The notes beneath the pieces are model-generated. The model ran no database searches and was not told where the DNA came from. It was given only the letters and a program-made list of their open reading frames with translations. Below are positions 10,796-20,054 of a stretch of DNA of 64,000 nt, piece after piece. A program made the position numbers and the translations under genes. The DNA is taken from positions 54,482-118,481 of the forward strand of contig NZ_QLME01000007.1 of the NCBI RefSeq assembly GCF_003259895.1. The letters run 5' to 3'. Position 1 is the first letter of the stretch, and each line of letters opens with the position of its first letter. Source of the stretch: Halanaerobium saccharolyticum. Its GTDB lineage: Bacteria; Bacillota; Halanaerobiia; Halanaerobiales; Halanaerobiaceae.

Positions 10796-10824
10796 ATTCT
10801 AGCATAAATGAGCCCTATAGTCAA
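10796..10824 (-). promoter_or_regulatory. Sigma-A promoter of rplU-rpmA
   Basis: On the minus strand, TTGACT (10824-10819) and TAGAAT (10801-10796) are spaced by exactly 17 bp. Transcription would start near 10789, giving the structured leader in front of rplU. The 94 bp between this promoter and the rng stop codon hold nothing else I recognise. Confidence 0.75.
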
Positions 10825-10918
10825 GGGAATGAACAAAATGAATCAGTAATTAATCAAAGCATTTATCCGTAAATTGTATTTTCACTAATTTAAAAAAGAT
10901 TTTAAATTTTTATGATCA

Positions 10919-12601
10919 TTATGCCAGATGAGCTCTAGCGTAAGTTCGGTGCATATCATCAATTATAATCTCGACTTCATTATCAACCATATTCCCGGCA
11001 CCGTTAACTATAATTATATAGCCATCTATCCGGGCTATACCCGCATTTTGATTGCTGGCATGCTGATCTTCAATTTTAACAGTAATTCGATCACCTGCAT
11101 CTAAATCTAGAACCTCTGGCTGCAGATCTTCTTTACTCCCTTTTTCGATAATCATATCCTCATACTTCAGTTCTGCATTACCGCTGATAAAAATATCAAT
11201 CTCGAATTTATCTTCCAGTTCCTGCAGTTTTTCGCCACCAGCTCCAATTAAAACTGCTGCTACTTCTGGATGTAGTTCTAAAGAAACAGCAGGATATTTC
11301 TTTCTGCTGGTAATCTCATCAATTTTTCGAATTACCTTCATGGCTACTGTAGACTCTGATAAAACCTTGCCGGTTCCTCCACAAACCGGACAATCTTTCT
11401 GCATTAGAGAACCAAAACCCTCTCTTACTTTTTTACGGGTCATCTCCAGCAGTCCCAGCTGAGTAAAACCTAAAATAGAAGTCTTAGTTCTGTCTTTATC
11501 GAGTTCATTTGCCAGCAGATCAGTCACTGACTGCTGATCAGAATGATTGTTCATATCAATAAAGTCAATTATAATAATCCCACCAATATCTCTTAATTTA
11601 ATCTGGCGGGCAATCTCAGCCACAGCCTCCTTATTGGTTTTAACAATGGTATCCTGCAGGTTCTTTTTACCCGTAAATTTACCTGTGTTGACATCAATAG
11701 ATACCAGAGCTTCTGTCTGATCAATGACCAGATATCCTCCTGATTTAAGCCAGACTTTACGCTGCAGCAAACTTTCTATCTCTTTTTCTATATTATATGC
11801 AGCAAGAATAGGAATATTGCGCTGATAAAGTGCAATTCTATTCTTTAGATCCGGTGCAAAAACTGAGGTCAAATCAATTAAACGCTGATAATCTTTTTTA
11901 TCATCTACAACTACTCGATCAATATTTTCATCTAAATAATCTCTAATTAAATTTTTGAGTAAATCTTCTTCCTGATACAAAATATCTATATCATTTTTTT
12001 GAAAAAAGTCATTCCTGATTCTTTTCCAGGTTCCTGATAAAAAATTGTAATCATTCTGCAGCTTGGTATAGCTTTCATCACGGGCATTAGTTCTAATAAT
12101 TAGACCTTCTTTGCCATCCTTTAAATCCTGTGCTATTGACTTTAAGCGTCCTCGCTCTCCATCATCATTGATTCTGCGTGAAATCCCAATTTTATTATCA
12201 GAAGGGATATACACAAAAAATCTACCTGGAATCGAAATTTTACAGGTAACCTTAGCTCCTTTAGTCCCCATTGGTTCTTTAACAACCTGAACCATCAACC
12301 ACTGTCCCGGCTGTAATACATGTTTAACATTCAATTCTTTTTTGCTTAACTTCTTTTTCTGCTCATTACTTAAAATTGGATATAAATCATTTAAGTGAAT
12401 AAAAGCATTGCGGGCAATTCCAATATCAACAAAAGCTGCCTGCATTCCAGGCAGTACATCCTGCACTCTTCCTCGATAAACATTACCTGCAATCTTATGA
12501 TAGGTATCTCTTTCAAAAAACAAGTCTTCCAGAGAATTATTATTTAATAATGCTGCTCTTCTTTCTCTATATTCCGAATTAATAATTATTTGTCTGCTCA
12601 T
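10919..12601 (-). CDS. rng: Ribonuclease E/G family endoribonuclease
   Basis: RNA-processing enzyme of 560 residues, the size of RNase G. It starts MSRQIIINSEYRERRAALL, has an S1-like RNA-binding domain (about 35-115: VYRGRVQDVLPGMQAAFVDIG), the catalytic core with SIDVNTGKFTG and IIIIDFIDM (metal-binding aspartates), and the zinc-link CPVCGGTGKV. No long disordered scaffold tail is present, so it is RNase G-like in architecture. It lies upstream of rplU on the same strand and 5 bp after the DUF2344 gene, which suggests cotranscription. Confidence 0.95.
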   Translation of the reverse strand: MSRQIIINSEYRERRAALLNNNSLEDLFFERDTYHKIAGNVYRGRVQDVLPGMQAAFVDIGIARNAFIHLNDLYPILSNEQKKKLSKKELNVKHVLQPGQWLMVQVVKEPMGTKGAKVTCKISIPGRFFVYIPSDNKIGISRRINDDGERGRLKSIAQDLKDGKEGLIIRTNARDESYTKLQNDYNFLSGTWKRIRNDFFQKNDIDILYQEEDLLKNLIRDYLDENIDRVVVDDKKDYQRLIDLTSVFAPDLKNRIALYQRNIPILAAYNIEKEIESLLQRKVWLKSGGYLVIDQTEALVSIDVNTGKFTGKKNLQDTIVKTNKEAVAEIARQIKLRDIGGIIIIDFIDMNNHSDQQSVTDLLANELDKDRTKTSILGFTQLGLLEMTRKKVREGFGSLMQKDCPVCGGTGKVLSESTVAMKVIRKIDEITSRKKYPAVSLELHPEVAAVLIGAGGEKLQELEDKFEIDIFISGNAELKYEDMIIEKGSKEDLQPEVLDLDAGDRITVKIEDQHASNQNAGIARIDGYIIIVNGAGNMVDNEVEIIIDDMHRTYARAHLA

Positions 12602-12606
12602 CTATC

Positions 12607-13308
12607 TCAACTCCCGATGAATTTTTCTGTATAGGGAGGCTTAAAATTTTCTTCATCTTTAACAAAAACTCCCTCTCTTACAACCTGTAGAGGTGAAAAC
12701 TCTTTTATTTCTGGATGTTTTTCTCTTAGAGCTCTGTTGAGCTCCTCCGGTCTTACATTTCCTCTACTACCGGTAACAACTGCAAACTCCCATTTATTTT
12801 CTGCTTTAATATTTGCAGAAAATATTCTTTCTTTTAAATCTATTTTACGATCTGATTTCTTCCTGCGGTGTCTAATAATCATAATTTCTTCCTGATTCAT
12901 AAATTCCTCTAACATTTGTTTTTCCTCTTCTAGTGTTTTAGGTTCTGTATAATCAAAATTAATAGTATAAATAGCAGTATCAACTAAAGATGAAAGTGAT
13001 CTAACATCAGCTGGAATTCTTACTGCCTTTAAAAATTTTAAGTCTTCAGGTGAGGCAGAATTTAAGTCGGAGAGCAGTTGTTCTGGCTCCAGATCAACCT
13101 CTAATTCCAGATCGAAATACTCCCCCTGACTGATTAAACCAACAGCAAGTGGTGGTCCAATCGCAAGATTGATTCTCGGATTATATCCCTGAGAAAAAGC
13201 CGCCGGCAGCTCTGCCCTTCTGATTATTCTCCTTAAAGTTTTAATAACTTCCAGATGTGAAATATACATCAAATCTTCTAATTTGGCAAACTTAATTCTA
13301 TAATTCAT
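12607..13308 (-). CDS. DUF2344 (TIGR03936) radical SAM-linked protein
   Basis: About 233 residues beginning MNYRIKFAKLEDLMYISHLE, with LRRIIRRAELPAAFSQGYNP and INLAIGPPLAVGLISQGEYF, the recognisable core of the family found next to, or fused to, a TIGR03960 radical SAM protein. The ATG at 13308 has GGTGG upstream and overlaps the stop of the radical SAM gene by 11 bp, so the two are translationally coupled. The function is not established; the linkage to rng and rplU suggests RNA or ribosome modification (inference). Confidence 0.9.
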   Translation of the reverse strand: MNYRIKFAKLEDLMYISHLEVIKTLRRIIRRAELPAAFSQGYNPRINLAIGPPLAVGLISQGEYFDLELEVDLEPEQLLSDLNSASPEDLKFLKAVRIPADVRSLSSLVDTAIYTINFDYTEPKTLEEEKQMLEEFMNQEEIMIIRHRRKKSDRKIDLKERIFSANIKAENKWEFAVVTGSRGNVRPEELNRALREKHPEIKEFSPLQVVREGVFVKDEENFKPPYTEKFIGS

Positions 13309-15169
13309 CTGTTCTACCACCTACTAACTCTAAATCAACTTCAAAATTACCACAAACTGCACAACCATGACAGTCAGCAGTTCTGCAGTCATCAATTAAG
13401 ACTTCCTGCTGTGCATTTTTATATTCCTTCAATAAAAACGATTTAGGAATACCAATATCAAGCTTTTCCCAGGAGAATATTTCTTCTGCTGCTCTTTCTC
13501 TTAAATATTCTTCCGGTTGAATATTATTTTCTCTAAAAGCTTCTCCCCAGATCCTGGGCTCAAAACATTCATGCCAGCCTTCAAAGCGGCTGCCCTTTTC
13601 CCAGGCAGATACAATAACATCTGCTAAACGCCTGTCTCCTCTGGCAAGCACACCTTCCAATCGAGAAAGTTCTGGATCATTCCAGCTAAAAGAAAAGCTT
13701 CTCCCTTTAATATTATCTCTTAAATAATCATGTTTTTTAATTATTGTCTCAATATCATCCATCTGATGCCACTGAAATGGGGTAAAAACTTTGGGAACAA
13801 AGGTTGACACACTGACCGAAACTTCAATTCGGCGCATCCTCTGCTTGGTGTTCCGGCGAACTTCCTGACCAAGATCTCTGATTTTTTGAGCCAGTTCTGC
13901 AATTCCTCTAACATCCTCCATTGTCTCAGTTGGCAGTCCAATCATAAAATATAGTTTAATTTTAGACCAGCCGTTTTCAAAGGCAGAACGAGCGGCACTG
14001 TAAATATCTTCTTCTGTGATATTTTTATTAATTACATCTCTTAACCTCTGTGTTCCTGCTTCTGGAGCAAAAGTTAAACCGGTTTTTCGAACTTTGTTAA
14101 CTTCTTCTGCCAGTTCTACCGAAAATTTATCAACCCGCAGTGAAGATAAAGAAATACTAATCATCCGATCACTGAATCTCTCAGTCATCTTCTGAACAAG
14201 ATTTTTGGAATCAGTATAATCGACTGTGCTCAGAGAAGTCAGAGAAATCTCATCATAACCTGTTGACTTCAATGCTTTTTCAGCCAGGTCCAGCAGGCGC
14301 TCAACACTTCTTTCTCTAACGGGTCGATAGGCCATTCCAGCTGCACAAAATCTACAGCTTCTGGTACAGCCTCGAGAAATCTCTAAGACAACTCGCTCGT
14401 GAACTGTATCCCGGTAGGGAACAATAAAATCAGTTGGATAAAAAGCCAGATCTAAATTTTTAACAACCTGTTTTTTTACTTTTTCTTTTTCTCCCTCAGC
14501 CGAATTTAATGCTAAAATCTCACCATTATCTCCATACTCCTCGCTGTATAATGAAGGAACATAAATTCCAGGCATTTTATTTAATTTCTTTAAAATCTCA
14601 CTTTTAGTCAAAGCTTGAGCTTTTAAGCTTTTATATTTATTTAAGAGCTCTATAATTAAAGATTCTGCTTCTCCAACAAAAAATAAATCAATAAAATCTG
14701 CAATTGGCTCAGAATTAAACACTGTTGATCCCCCGGCAATAATCAGCGGATCCTCTTCCTTTCTTTCGGAAGCATAAAGGGCAAGACCGCTTAAATCAAG
14801 CATATTTAAAATATTAGTATAACTCATTTCGTACTGTAAGGTAAAACCTAAAATATCAAAATCTTTAATTTCATGGTAAGATTCCAGTGTATATAGAGGA
14901 ATCTCTTCTTCTTTCATTAAATCTTCCATATCCTGCCAGGGAGCATAAACTCTTTCTGCCAGCATGTTTTCTTCTCTGTTAATTAAATGATATAAAATTT
15001 TAAGACCCAGATGAGACATTCCAATCTCATAAACATCTGGAAAAGCCAGGGCTACTTTCAACCTTTCTGGATTCCATTCTTTATCAATAGAATTCCATTC
15101 ATTGCCAGTATATCTTTCTGGACTGGATATTTTATATAAATTTTCTATAATTTTTTTCTTAAATTGCAA
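13298..15169 (-). CDS. TIGR03960 B12-binding-like radical SAM protein
   Basis: 623 residues. The N-terminal part (about 1-200) resembles a cobalamin-binding domain (VALAFPDVYEIGMSHLGL, FTLQYEMSYTNIL, AGGSTVFNSEPIADF). The radical SAM cluster motif CTRSCRFC lies in SRGCTRSCRFCAAGMAYRP near residue 275. The C-terminus carries a cysteine-rich stretch, DCRTADCHGCAVC, which could bind a further metal centre. The substrate is unknown. It overlaps the DUF2344 gene and follows rodA after 16 bp, within the long operon that also holds the min and mre genes. Confidence 0.92.
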   Translation of the reverse strand: MQFKKKIIENLYKISSPERYTGNEWNSIDKEWNPERLKVALAFPDVYEIGMSHLGLKILYHLINREENMLAERVYAPWQDMEDLMKEEEIPLYTLESYHEIKDFDILGFTLQYEMSYTNILNMLDLSGLALYASERKEEDPLIIAGGSTVFNSEPIADFIDLFFVGEAESLIIELLNKYKSLKAQALTKSEILKKLNKMPGIYVPSLYSEEYGDNGEILALNSAEGEKEKVKKQVVKNLDLAFYPTDFIVPYRDTVHERVVLEISRGCTRSCRFCAAGMAYRPVRERSVERLLDLAEKALKSTGYDEISLTSLSTVDYTDSKNLVQKMTERFSDRMISISLSSLRVDKFSVELAEEVNKVRKTGLTFAPEAGTQRLRDVINKNITEEDIYSAARSAFENGWSKIKLYFMIGLPTETMEDVRGIAELAQKIRDLGQEVRRNTKQRMRRIEVSVSVSTFVPKVFTPFQWHQMDDIETIIKKHDYLRDNIKGRSFSFSWNDPELSRLEGVLARGDRRLADVIVSAWEKGSRFEGWHECFEPRIWGEAFRENNIQPEEYLRERAAEEIFSWEKLDIGIPKSFLLKEYKNAQQEVLIDDCRTADCHGCAVCGNFEVDLELVGGRTDEL

Positions 15170-15185
15170 AAAACCACCTCAAAGT

Positions 15186-16325
15186 TTAAAACATCAATTT
15201 ATTTTTCCGTAAGTTTACATTAATTACTATTGCAACTGCAGTCAGTGAGGTCAGCATAAATGTACCTCCATAACTGATAAAGGGAAGTGGAATACCGGTA
15301 ATCGGCATAATTCCCATTGTCATCCCGATATTTTCCAGGACATGAAACAAAAACATCGCCATTACACCTATCACAATTAGATAACCATAACGGTCTCTGG
15401 CATTTTCTGCAATATTTAAAAACTGCCAGAGCAAATATAAAAATAACAAAATTACTAACGCCGAACCAACAAAGCCAAATTCTTCTCCAATTACCGAAAA
15501 TATAAAATCAGTATGTTTTTCCGGTAAAAAGTTGAGCTGATTTTGAGTGCCGGCAAAAAGACCTTTACCAAATGTTCTACCTGAACCAAGTGCAATTATT
15601 GATTGAATAATGTTATAACCACTGCCGTGAGGATCAATATTTGGATTAATAAATACAATTAATCTATTTAGCTGATATTCCTTTAAAAAAGGAAGTGGGG
15701 TCTCCAGGGTAACATGGGCGGTTATAACTGAAACAATTAATAAAAACCCGCCTCCAAACACTGCTGCCATATATTTGAAATTTCCACCACCTGCAAAAAG
15801 CATTACCAGATAGATAAAGAATAAAACCAGAGCGGTTCCTAAATCATTCTGTAAAATTACCAGAACAAAAGGAATAAAGGCTATAATCGAAGGTAGAAAC
15901 ATTCCCTTCAAATAACCCATATCATCAGAGTTATTATCAATCACCGCTGCTAAGACTAAAATCAACATAATTTTTGATAATTCTGAAGTCTGAAGATTAA
16001 AAGCACCAATACTAATCCAGTGAGCTCCTCCGGAAACACCTCGACCAAAAAATATTGTTGCAGTTAACATAATCAGCATTACAGCATAAATGACAGCTGC
16101 ATATTCTTTAAAAATTTTGTAATCAAAAGCCTGCAGAATAAAAACTACTAGCAGTCCCAGCACAACCGAGACTGCCTGTTTTTGTAGGAATCGCAAAGCA
16201 CCACTGTCAACCTGATTAATTTCTACAGCAGAACTAATGCTGATAAAACCAATAATGATTAGCAGTATTACAGCAAGTGGTACATTAAAATTTAAATAAC
16301 GCAGGAATTTTTTATTCCAGTTCAT
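15186..16325 (-). CDS. rodA: Peptidoglycan polymerase RodA (SEDS family)
   Basis: Membrane glycosyltransferase of the elongation machinery, 379 residues with about ten membrane segments. Signatures include SGGAHWISIG, QNDLGTALVLF, and the long conserved loop LPEKHTDFIFSVIGEEFGF followed by PITGIPLPFISYGG. It belongs with MrdA (PBP2), which supplies the transpeptidase and is encoded about 1.8 kb upstream in the same run. The choice of RodA over FtsW or SpoVE rests on the linkage to min, mre and mrdA. Confidence 0.93.
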   Translation of the reverse strand: MNWNKKFLRYLNFNVPLAVILLIIIGFISISSAVEINQVDSGALRFLQKQAVSVVLGLLVVFILQAFDYKIFKEYAAVIYAVMLIMLTATIFFGRGVSGGAHWISIGAFNLQTSELSKIMLILVLAAVIDNNSDDMGYLKGMFLPSIIAFIPFVLVILQNDLGTALVLFFIYLVMLFAGGGNFKYMAAVFGGGFLLIVSVITAHVTLETPLPFLKEYQLNRLIVFINPNIDPHGSGYNIIQSIIALGSGRTFGKGLFAGTQNQLNFLPEKHTDFIFSVIGEEFGFVGSALVILLFLYLLWQFLNIAENARDRYGYLIVIGVMAMFLFHVLENIGMTMGIMPITGIPLPFISYGGTFMLTSLTAVAIVINVNLRKNKLMF

Positions 16326-16340
16326 AATGATGCAACCCCT

Positions 16341-16598
16341 CTATTTTGAACCCTTGAGGGGAAAATTTGCAACTAAGGCCGTCATATCATCTTCTCGCCT
16401 GACGTCCATTTCAATTTTTTGAGAATCGACATCTATATATTTACTTAATACCTCTATTAATTCATCCCTCATGGCATCCATCTCATCCGGAGTTAATTTT
16501 ACTCTATCCTGAACAAGTACAAATTGCAATCTTTCTTTTGCCACACTCTTACTTTTTTTATCATCACTTTTCAAACCGAGCCATTTTAATATATCGAT
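16341..16598 (-). CDS. minE: Cell division topological specificity factor MinE, probable AUC start
   Basis: Drives pole-to-pole MinD oscillation. The core VAKERLQFVLVQDRVKLTPD and the dimer domain are intact. A conventional start is hard to find: the only usual in-frame start codon is a TTG at 16574, with no ribosome binding site, and it would remove the membrane-targeting segment. Eight codons earlier, at 16598, an ATC codon follows AAAGGGGGGAG at a 4-nt gap, giving IDILKWLGLKSDD, exactly the amphipathic MinE N-terminus. The frame above is closed by the TAA of minD. I therefore place the start at AUC, a rare codon; a base error is the alternative. It directly follows minD. Confidence 0.88.
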   Translation of the reverse strand: MDILKWLGLKSDDKKSKSVAKERLQFVLVQDRVKLTPDEMDAMRDELIEVLSKYIDVDSQKIEMDVRREDDMTALVANFPLKGSK

Positions 16599-16616
16599 TT
16601 TACTCCCCCCTTTATA

Positions 16617-17411
16617 TTAAGATAAACCAACTAATTTTTTGAATCTGCTTATAAAACTATCTTTTTCCAATTTCATCATTGGAAGGTCTTCACCCATAAT
16701 TCTGCGGGCAATATTACGATATGCCTGTCCTGCCTTAGCATTATCGTTTAAGGCAATAGGTTCACCTCTGTTAGTAGAAACTACAATACCCTCATCTTCT
16801 GGTACAATACCAATTAGATCAATGGCAAGAATTTCTATCATATCTTCAATACCCATCATATCTCCACGTTCAACCATATCTGCTCTAATCCTGTTAATAA
16901 TTACCTCTGGATCACGCAGTCCTTCCGCTTCTAATAAACCAATAATTCTATCGGCATCTCGAACAGCGGATATTTCTGGAGTAGTAACAATGATCGCTCT
17001 ATCTGCTCCAGCAATTGCATTTTTAAAACCCTGCTCAATTCCAGCTGGTGAATCAACAACAATATAATCCATATCTTCTTTTAACTTCTCAATCAGCTCT
17101 TTCATCTGAAAAGGAGTGACAGAAGTTTTATCTCGAGTTTGAGCTGCTGGTAAGAGATATAAGCCATCATAACGCTTATCTCTAATCATTGCCTGCTCTA
17201 AGCGACAATTATTCTCTACAACATCAACAATATCATAAACTATTCTATTTTCTAATCCCATCACAACATCCAAATTTCTCAGGCCTATATCAGCATCAAT
17301 TAAACATACTTTATTACCCTGCATTGCCAGTGCAGTACCAATATTTGCTGAAGAAGTAGTTTTACCCACTCCACCTTTACCTGAAGTAATAACAATCGTT
17401 TTGCCTGCCAA
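16617..17411 (-). CDS. minD: Septum site-determining ATPase MinD
   Basis: Membrane-associated ATPase of 264 residues. The deviant Walker A reads SGKGGVGKTT; DADIGLRNLDVVMGLENR and VVDSPAGIE are typical, and the last residues FISRFKKLVGLS form the amphipathic membrane anchor. The start is a TTG at 17411 preceded by AGGGGGGAT at good spacing. MinC lies just upstream and MinE just downstream, so the full inhibitor, ATPase and oscillator set is present. Confidence 0.97.
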   Translation of the reverse strand: MAGKTIVITSGKGGVGKTTSSANIGTALAMQGNKVCLIDADIGLRNLDVVMGLENRIVYDIVDVVENNCRLEQAMIRDKRYDGLYLLPAAQTRDKTSVTPFQMKELIEKLKEDMDYIVVDSPAGIEQGFKNAIAGADRAIIVTTPEISAVRDADRIIGLLEAEGLRDPEVIINRIRADMVERGDMMGIEDMIEILAIDLIGIVPEDEGIVVSTNRGEPIALNDNAKAGQAYRNIARRIMGEDLPMMKLEKDSFISRFKKLVGLS

Positions 17412-17434
17412 ATTTCATCCCCCCTGGATTTATA

Positions 17435-18040
17435 CTAAATTTTCTCTACCACAATCTGATCATCTTCTATATATGCTCTTTCTGCCTGTAATTTCGAACT
17501 ATCACTGTCATCAGGTGATCTCGCAATTAAAGATGCGATTCGCAGCTGAGTCGGATCTAACTTTAAAGCTGCCACCTGAGAATCTTTACTCCCACCTGCA
17601 CCTGCATGGACAACACCTCTTAATCTACCAAAAACAATAATATCTCCACCAGCTATAACTTCAGCCCCTGGATTTACATCTCCAACAATTACAATATTGG
17701 CCTGATGTTTAACCCTCTGACCTGATCTCAAAGTTCTATTGATAATCACTGCATCTGAGTAAGTTTCTTCGCTTTTTTCTTCTTTTTTTATTTTCCGGGC
17801 TGTAAAATATACTTTATTTACCTGATTATAATTTTTTACTATCTCCATCAATTCTTCCAGCTGTTCGTAGGCCAGTTCCAGCCCACTTAAATTTAAATAC
17901 AGATTAACACCTGTAAAAAAATCAGAAGCTTCAGCAGCATGGAGACTGACAGCTTTTTTAATACTGCCAAAAGTGCTGCCATCACGGAAATTCATTACTA
18001 TCCCATCTGAAACTGCCTGGAATGAAAATACAGAAGCCAT
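17435..18040 (-). CDS. minC: Septum site-determining protein MinC
   Basis: FtsZ assembly inhibitor. The C-terminal beta-helix domain is clear: INRTLRSGQRVKHQANIVIVGDVNPGAEVIAGGDIIVFGRLRG is broken here only by length, with the GDVNPGA and GGDIIVFG motifs strong, followed by GVVHAGAGG. The N-terminal 100 residues are more divergent, as usual. The ATG at 18040 (MASVFSFQ) has GAGGAGA just upstream and is preferred over an ATG five codons earlier at 18055 that overlaps that site. Confidence 0.94.
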   Translation of the reverse strand: MASVFSFQAVSDGIVMNFRDGSTFGSIKKAVSLHAAEASDFFTGVNLYLNLSGLELAYEQLEELMEIVKNYNQVNKVYFTARKIKKEEKSEETYSDAVIINRTLRSGQRVKHQANIVIVGDVNPGAEVIAGGDIIVFGRLRGVVHAGAGGSKDSQVAALKLDPTQLRIASLIARSPDDSDSSKLQAERAYIEDDQIVVEKI

Positions 18041-18116
18041 AAGATCTCTCCTCATTTACTACACTTTTTAATATATTCTTTAATAAAATTGAAAATCCTG
18101 CTTATCTTCATTAAAA

Positions 18117-18151
18117 CACTAGAGTTATCATTAAAATTTAAGTCTCTAGTG
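18117..18151 (-). terminator. Hairpin between mrdA and minC
   Basis: CACTAGAG (18117-18124) and CTCTAGTG (18144-18151) form an 8-bp stem with a 19-nt loop; on the minus strand TTTT follows the stem. It could partly separate the mre-mrdA unit from the min-rodA unit. The weak T-run makes efficient termination uncertain. Confidence 0.5.
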
Positions 18152-18161
18152 CTGAAATAAT

Positions 18162-20054
18162 TTAATTATTTTCTTGATAACTTTCTCTATTATAATAATA
18201 TACTTTATCATGATAATTTTTTCGATTTTTAAAGCCAAAATAATATTCCATAATTTCTCTTGCTATTGGTACTGAATAAGCGCTGGAGCCTCCATTTTCT
18301 ATAAAAACTACCACCGCAATTTGGGGATTGTCATAAGGAGCAAAACCTCCAAACCAGGCATGGTTGGCACCTCCAGTCTGGGCAGTCCCAGTTTTACCGG
18401 CTGCTGCCAGAGGAAAATCATTAAAGTGTCTGGAAGCAGTACCATAACTTTTATTTACAACATCATACATCCCCTGTTTTAACGCTTCAAAAACTCTAGC
18501 CCCAATCTCATCCCGGAGATCAATATTAATCTCAGGTTCAAAACTTTTAACAATTTCTCCCTCAGAATTTTTTATTTCTTTTACAATCTGAGGTTTATAG
18601 GCTACACCTTCAGCAGCTACAGCAGAAATTAAGGATACAATCTGAACTGGCGTAGTCAATAAACTTCCCTGTCCTATTGATAGATTGACTGAATCACCGG
18701 GATACCAGCCCTGATTTAATTGACTTCTTTTCCAACTATCATCAGGAACCAGCCCTTCTTTTTCTGATGGTAAATCAATACCTGTTCTGCTTCCTAAGCC
18801 AAATTTACGGGCATATCCTGCCAACTTTTCACCATTATAATCTTTGTATAATTCATAACCAAGTTCATAAAAAACAATATTATTAGATCTCGCAATTGCC
18901 TTAACAAAATCAAGTTCTCCTTCTCCAACTGGATTCCAGTTGCGAAAAGGTCTTGACCAGTTAGGTATATAGAAGGTACCATTTGAGTCATAAAAACTGG
19001 TATTTGCTCTTACTCCAAGTTCTTCCATAGCCGCAGCACCGGTAACCAGCTTAAAAATTGAACCAGGTGGTACAGCAGTCATAGTATTGCGATCAATCAT
19101 CGGTCTTAAGGGATCATTGATTAATTCCTGATAATCACTATTGCTGATACCTCTGGCAAATAGATTTAAATTATAATCAGGCAGGCTAGTACTGCTGATA
19201 ATAGCTCCACTATCTATATCCATAACTACAGCAGAAATGCCTGTGGGCACTGATCTATCTTCATCTTCAGCTGCCAGATTTCGCAGCTCTTGATAATTTT
19301 CTTGCAGTAACTTTTCTACAGCTGACTGCATTGAGAAGTCAATATTTAAGATCAAATCATTACCAGCTTCAGGATTTTTAATCCCAATTGTTTTGATTTT
19401 TTCTCCTCTGCTATTTACTTCAACCTGTTCAGCTCCCCGTTTTCCATTTAAATAAAACTCATATTCTTTTTCCAGTCCACTTTTACCAACAAAATCACCA
19501 CCGCGATAATTATAACCCTCTTCATTAAAAGAAATTAATTCTTCTTCATTAATTTCACCAATATAACCGGTAGTATGAACCAGTTGATCTGGATAAATAT
19601 AGTCTCTCAAAGAAGATTCTTTAACCACCAGACCCGGTAGGAGATCTCTGTTTTCAGCAATTATAACCATATCTTCTTTACTCAAATGTCTGGCTAAAAG
19701 AATTGGATCTACAGCAGTATCAACTTCTGCAGTATGATAATTAGAAAGGAGTCTAGATTCTGATAAATTACTTAAATTTGAAAGTTCAGTTAAAATTTCT
19801 TCAGTTGTGGTCTCAGGTGGAATCTCATTCTGCATCAAATATAAATTATAAGTAAGTCGATTTGAGACAATAATTTCTCCCCGTCTATCATAAATTCTAC
19901 CTCTGGGAGCATTAATTGGTCTTACAGAAATCCTATTTCCTTCTGAAAGTTCATAATAATAATCTCCCTCAATAACCTGTAAATAAGCGGCTCTAGACAG
20001 TAAAATAATGAAGATTAAAAGAATAACTATTCTCAAGATTTTATGTCTGTCCAC
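18162..20054 (-). CDS. mrdA: Penicillin-binding protein 2 (elongation transpeptidase)
   Basis: Class B PBP of 630 residues with one N-terminal membrane anchor and a dimerisation domain containing NAPRGRIYDRRGEIIVSNR. The transpeptidase motifs are complete: SIFK (PPGSIFKLVTG), SNN (IARSNNIVFYELG) and KTGTAQTG. It crosslinks side-wall peptidoglycan together with RodA. The gene overlaps mreD by 14 bp and ends just before the hairpin upstream of minC. The order mreB-mreC-mreD-mrdA-min-rodA is a classical shape and division cluster. Confidence 0.96.
   Translation of the reverse strand: MDRHKILRIVILLIFIILLSRAAYLQVIEGDYYYELSEGNRISVRPINAPRGRIYDRRGEIIVSNRLTYNLYLMQNEIPPETTTEEILTELSNLSNLSESRLLSNYHTAEVDTAVDPILLARHLSKEDMVIIAENRDLLPGLVVKESSLRDYIYPDQLVHTTGYIGEINEEELISFNEEGYNYRGGDFVGKSGLEKEYEFYLNGKRGAEQVEVNSRGEKIKTIGIKNPEAGNDLILNIDFSMQSAVEKLLQENYQELRNLAAEDEDRSVPTGISAVVMDIDSGAIISSTSLPDYNLNLFARGISNSDYQELINDPLRPMIDRNTMTAVPPGSIFKLVTGAAAMEELGVRANTSFYDSNGTFYIPNWSRPFRNWNPVGEGELDFVKAIARSNNIVFYELGYELYKDYNGEKLAGYARKFGLGSRTGIDLPSEKEGLVPDDSWKRSQLNQGWYPGDSVNLSIGQGSLLTTPVQIVSLISAVAAEGVAYKPQIVKEIKNSEGEIVKSFEPEINIDLRDEIGARVFEALKQGMYDVVNKSYGTASRHFNDFPLAAAGKTGTAQTGGANHAWFGGFAPYDNPQIAVVVFIENGGSSAYSVPIAREIMEYYFGFKNRKNYHDKVYYYNRESYQENN

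Noticed and set aside
16639..17067. 142-codon plus-strand frame opposite minD
   Set aside because: Antisense shadow of minD, with no ribosome binding site or family pattern.
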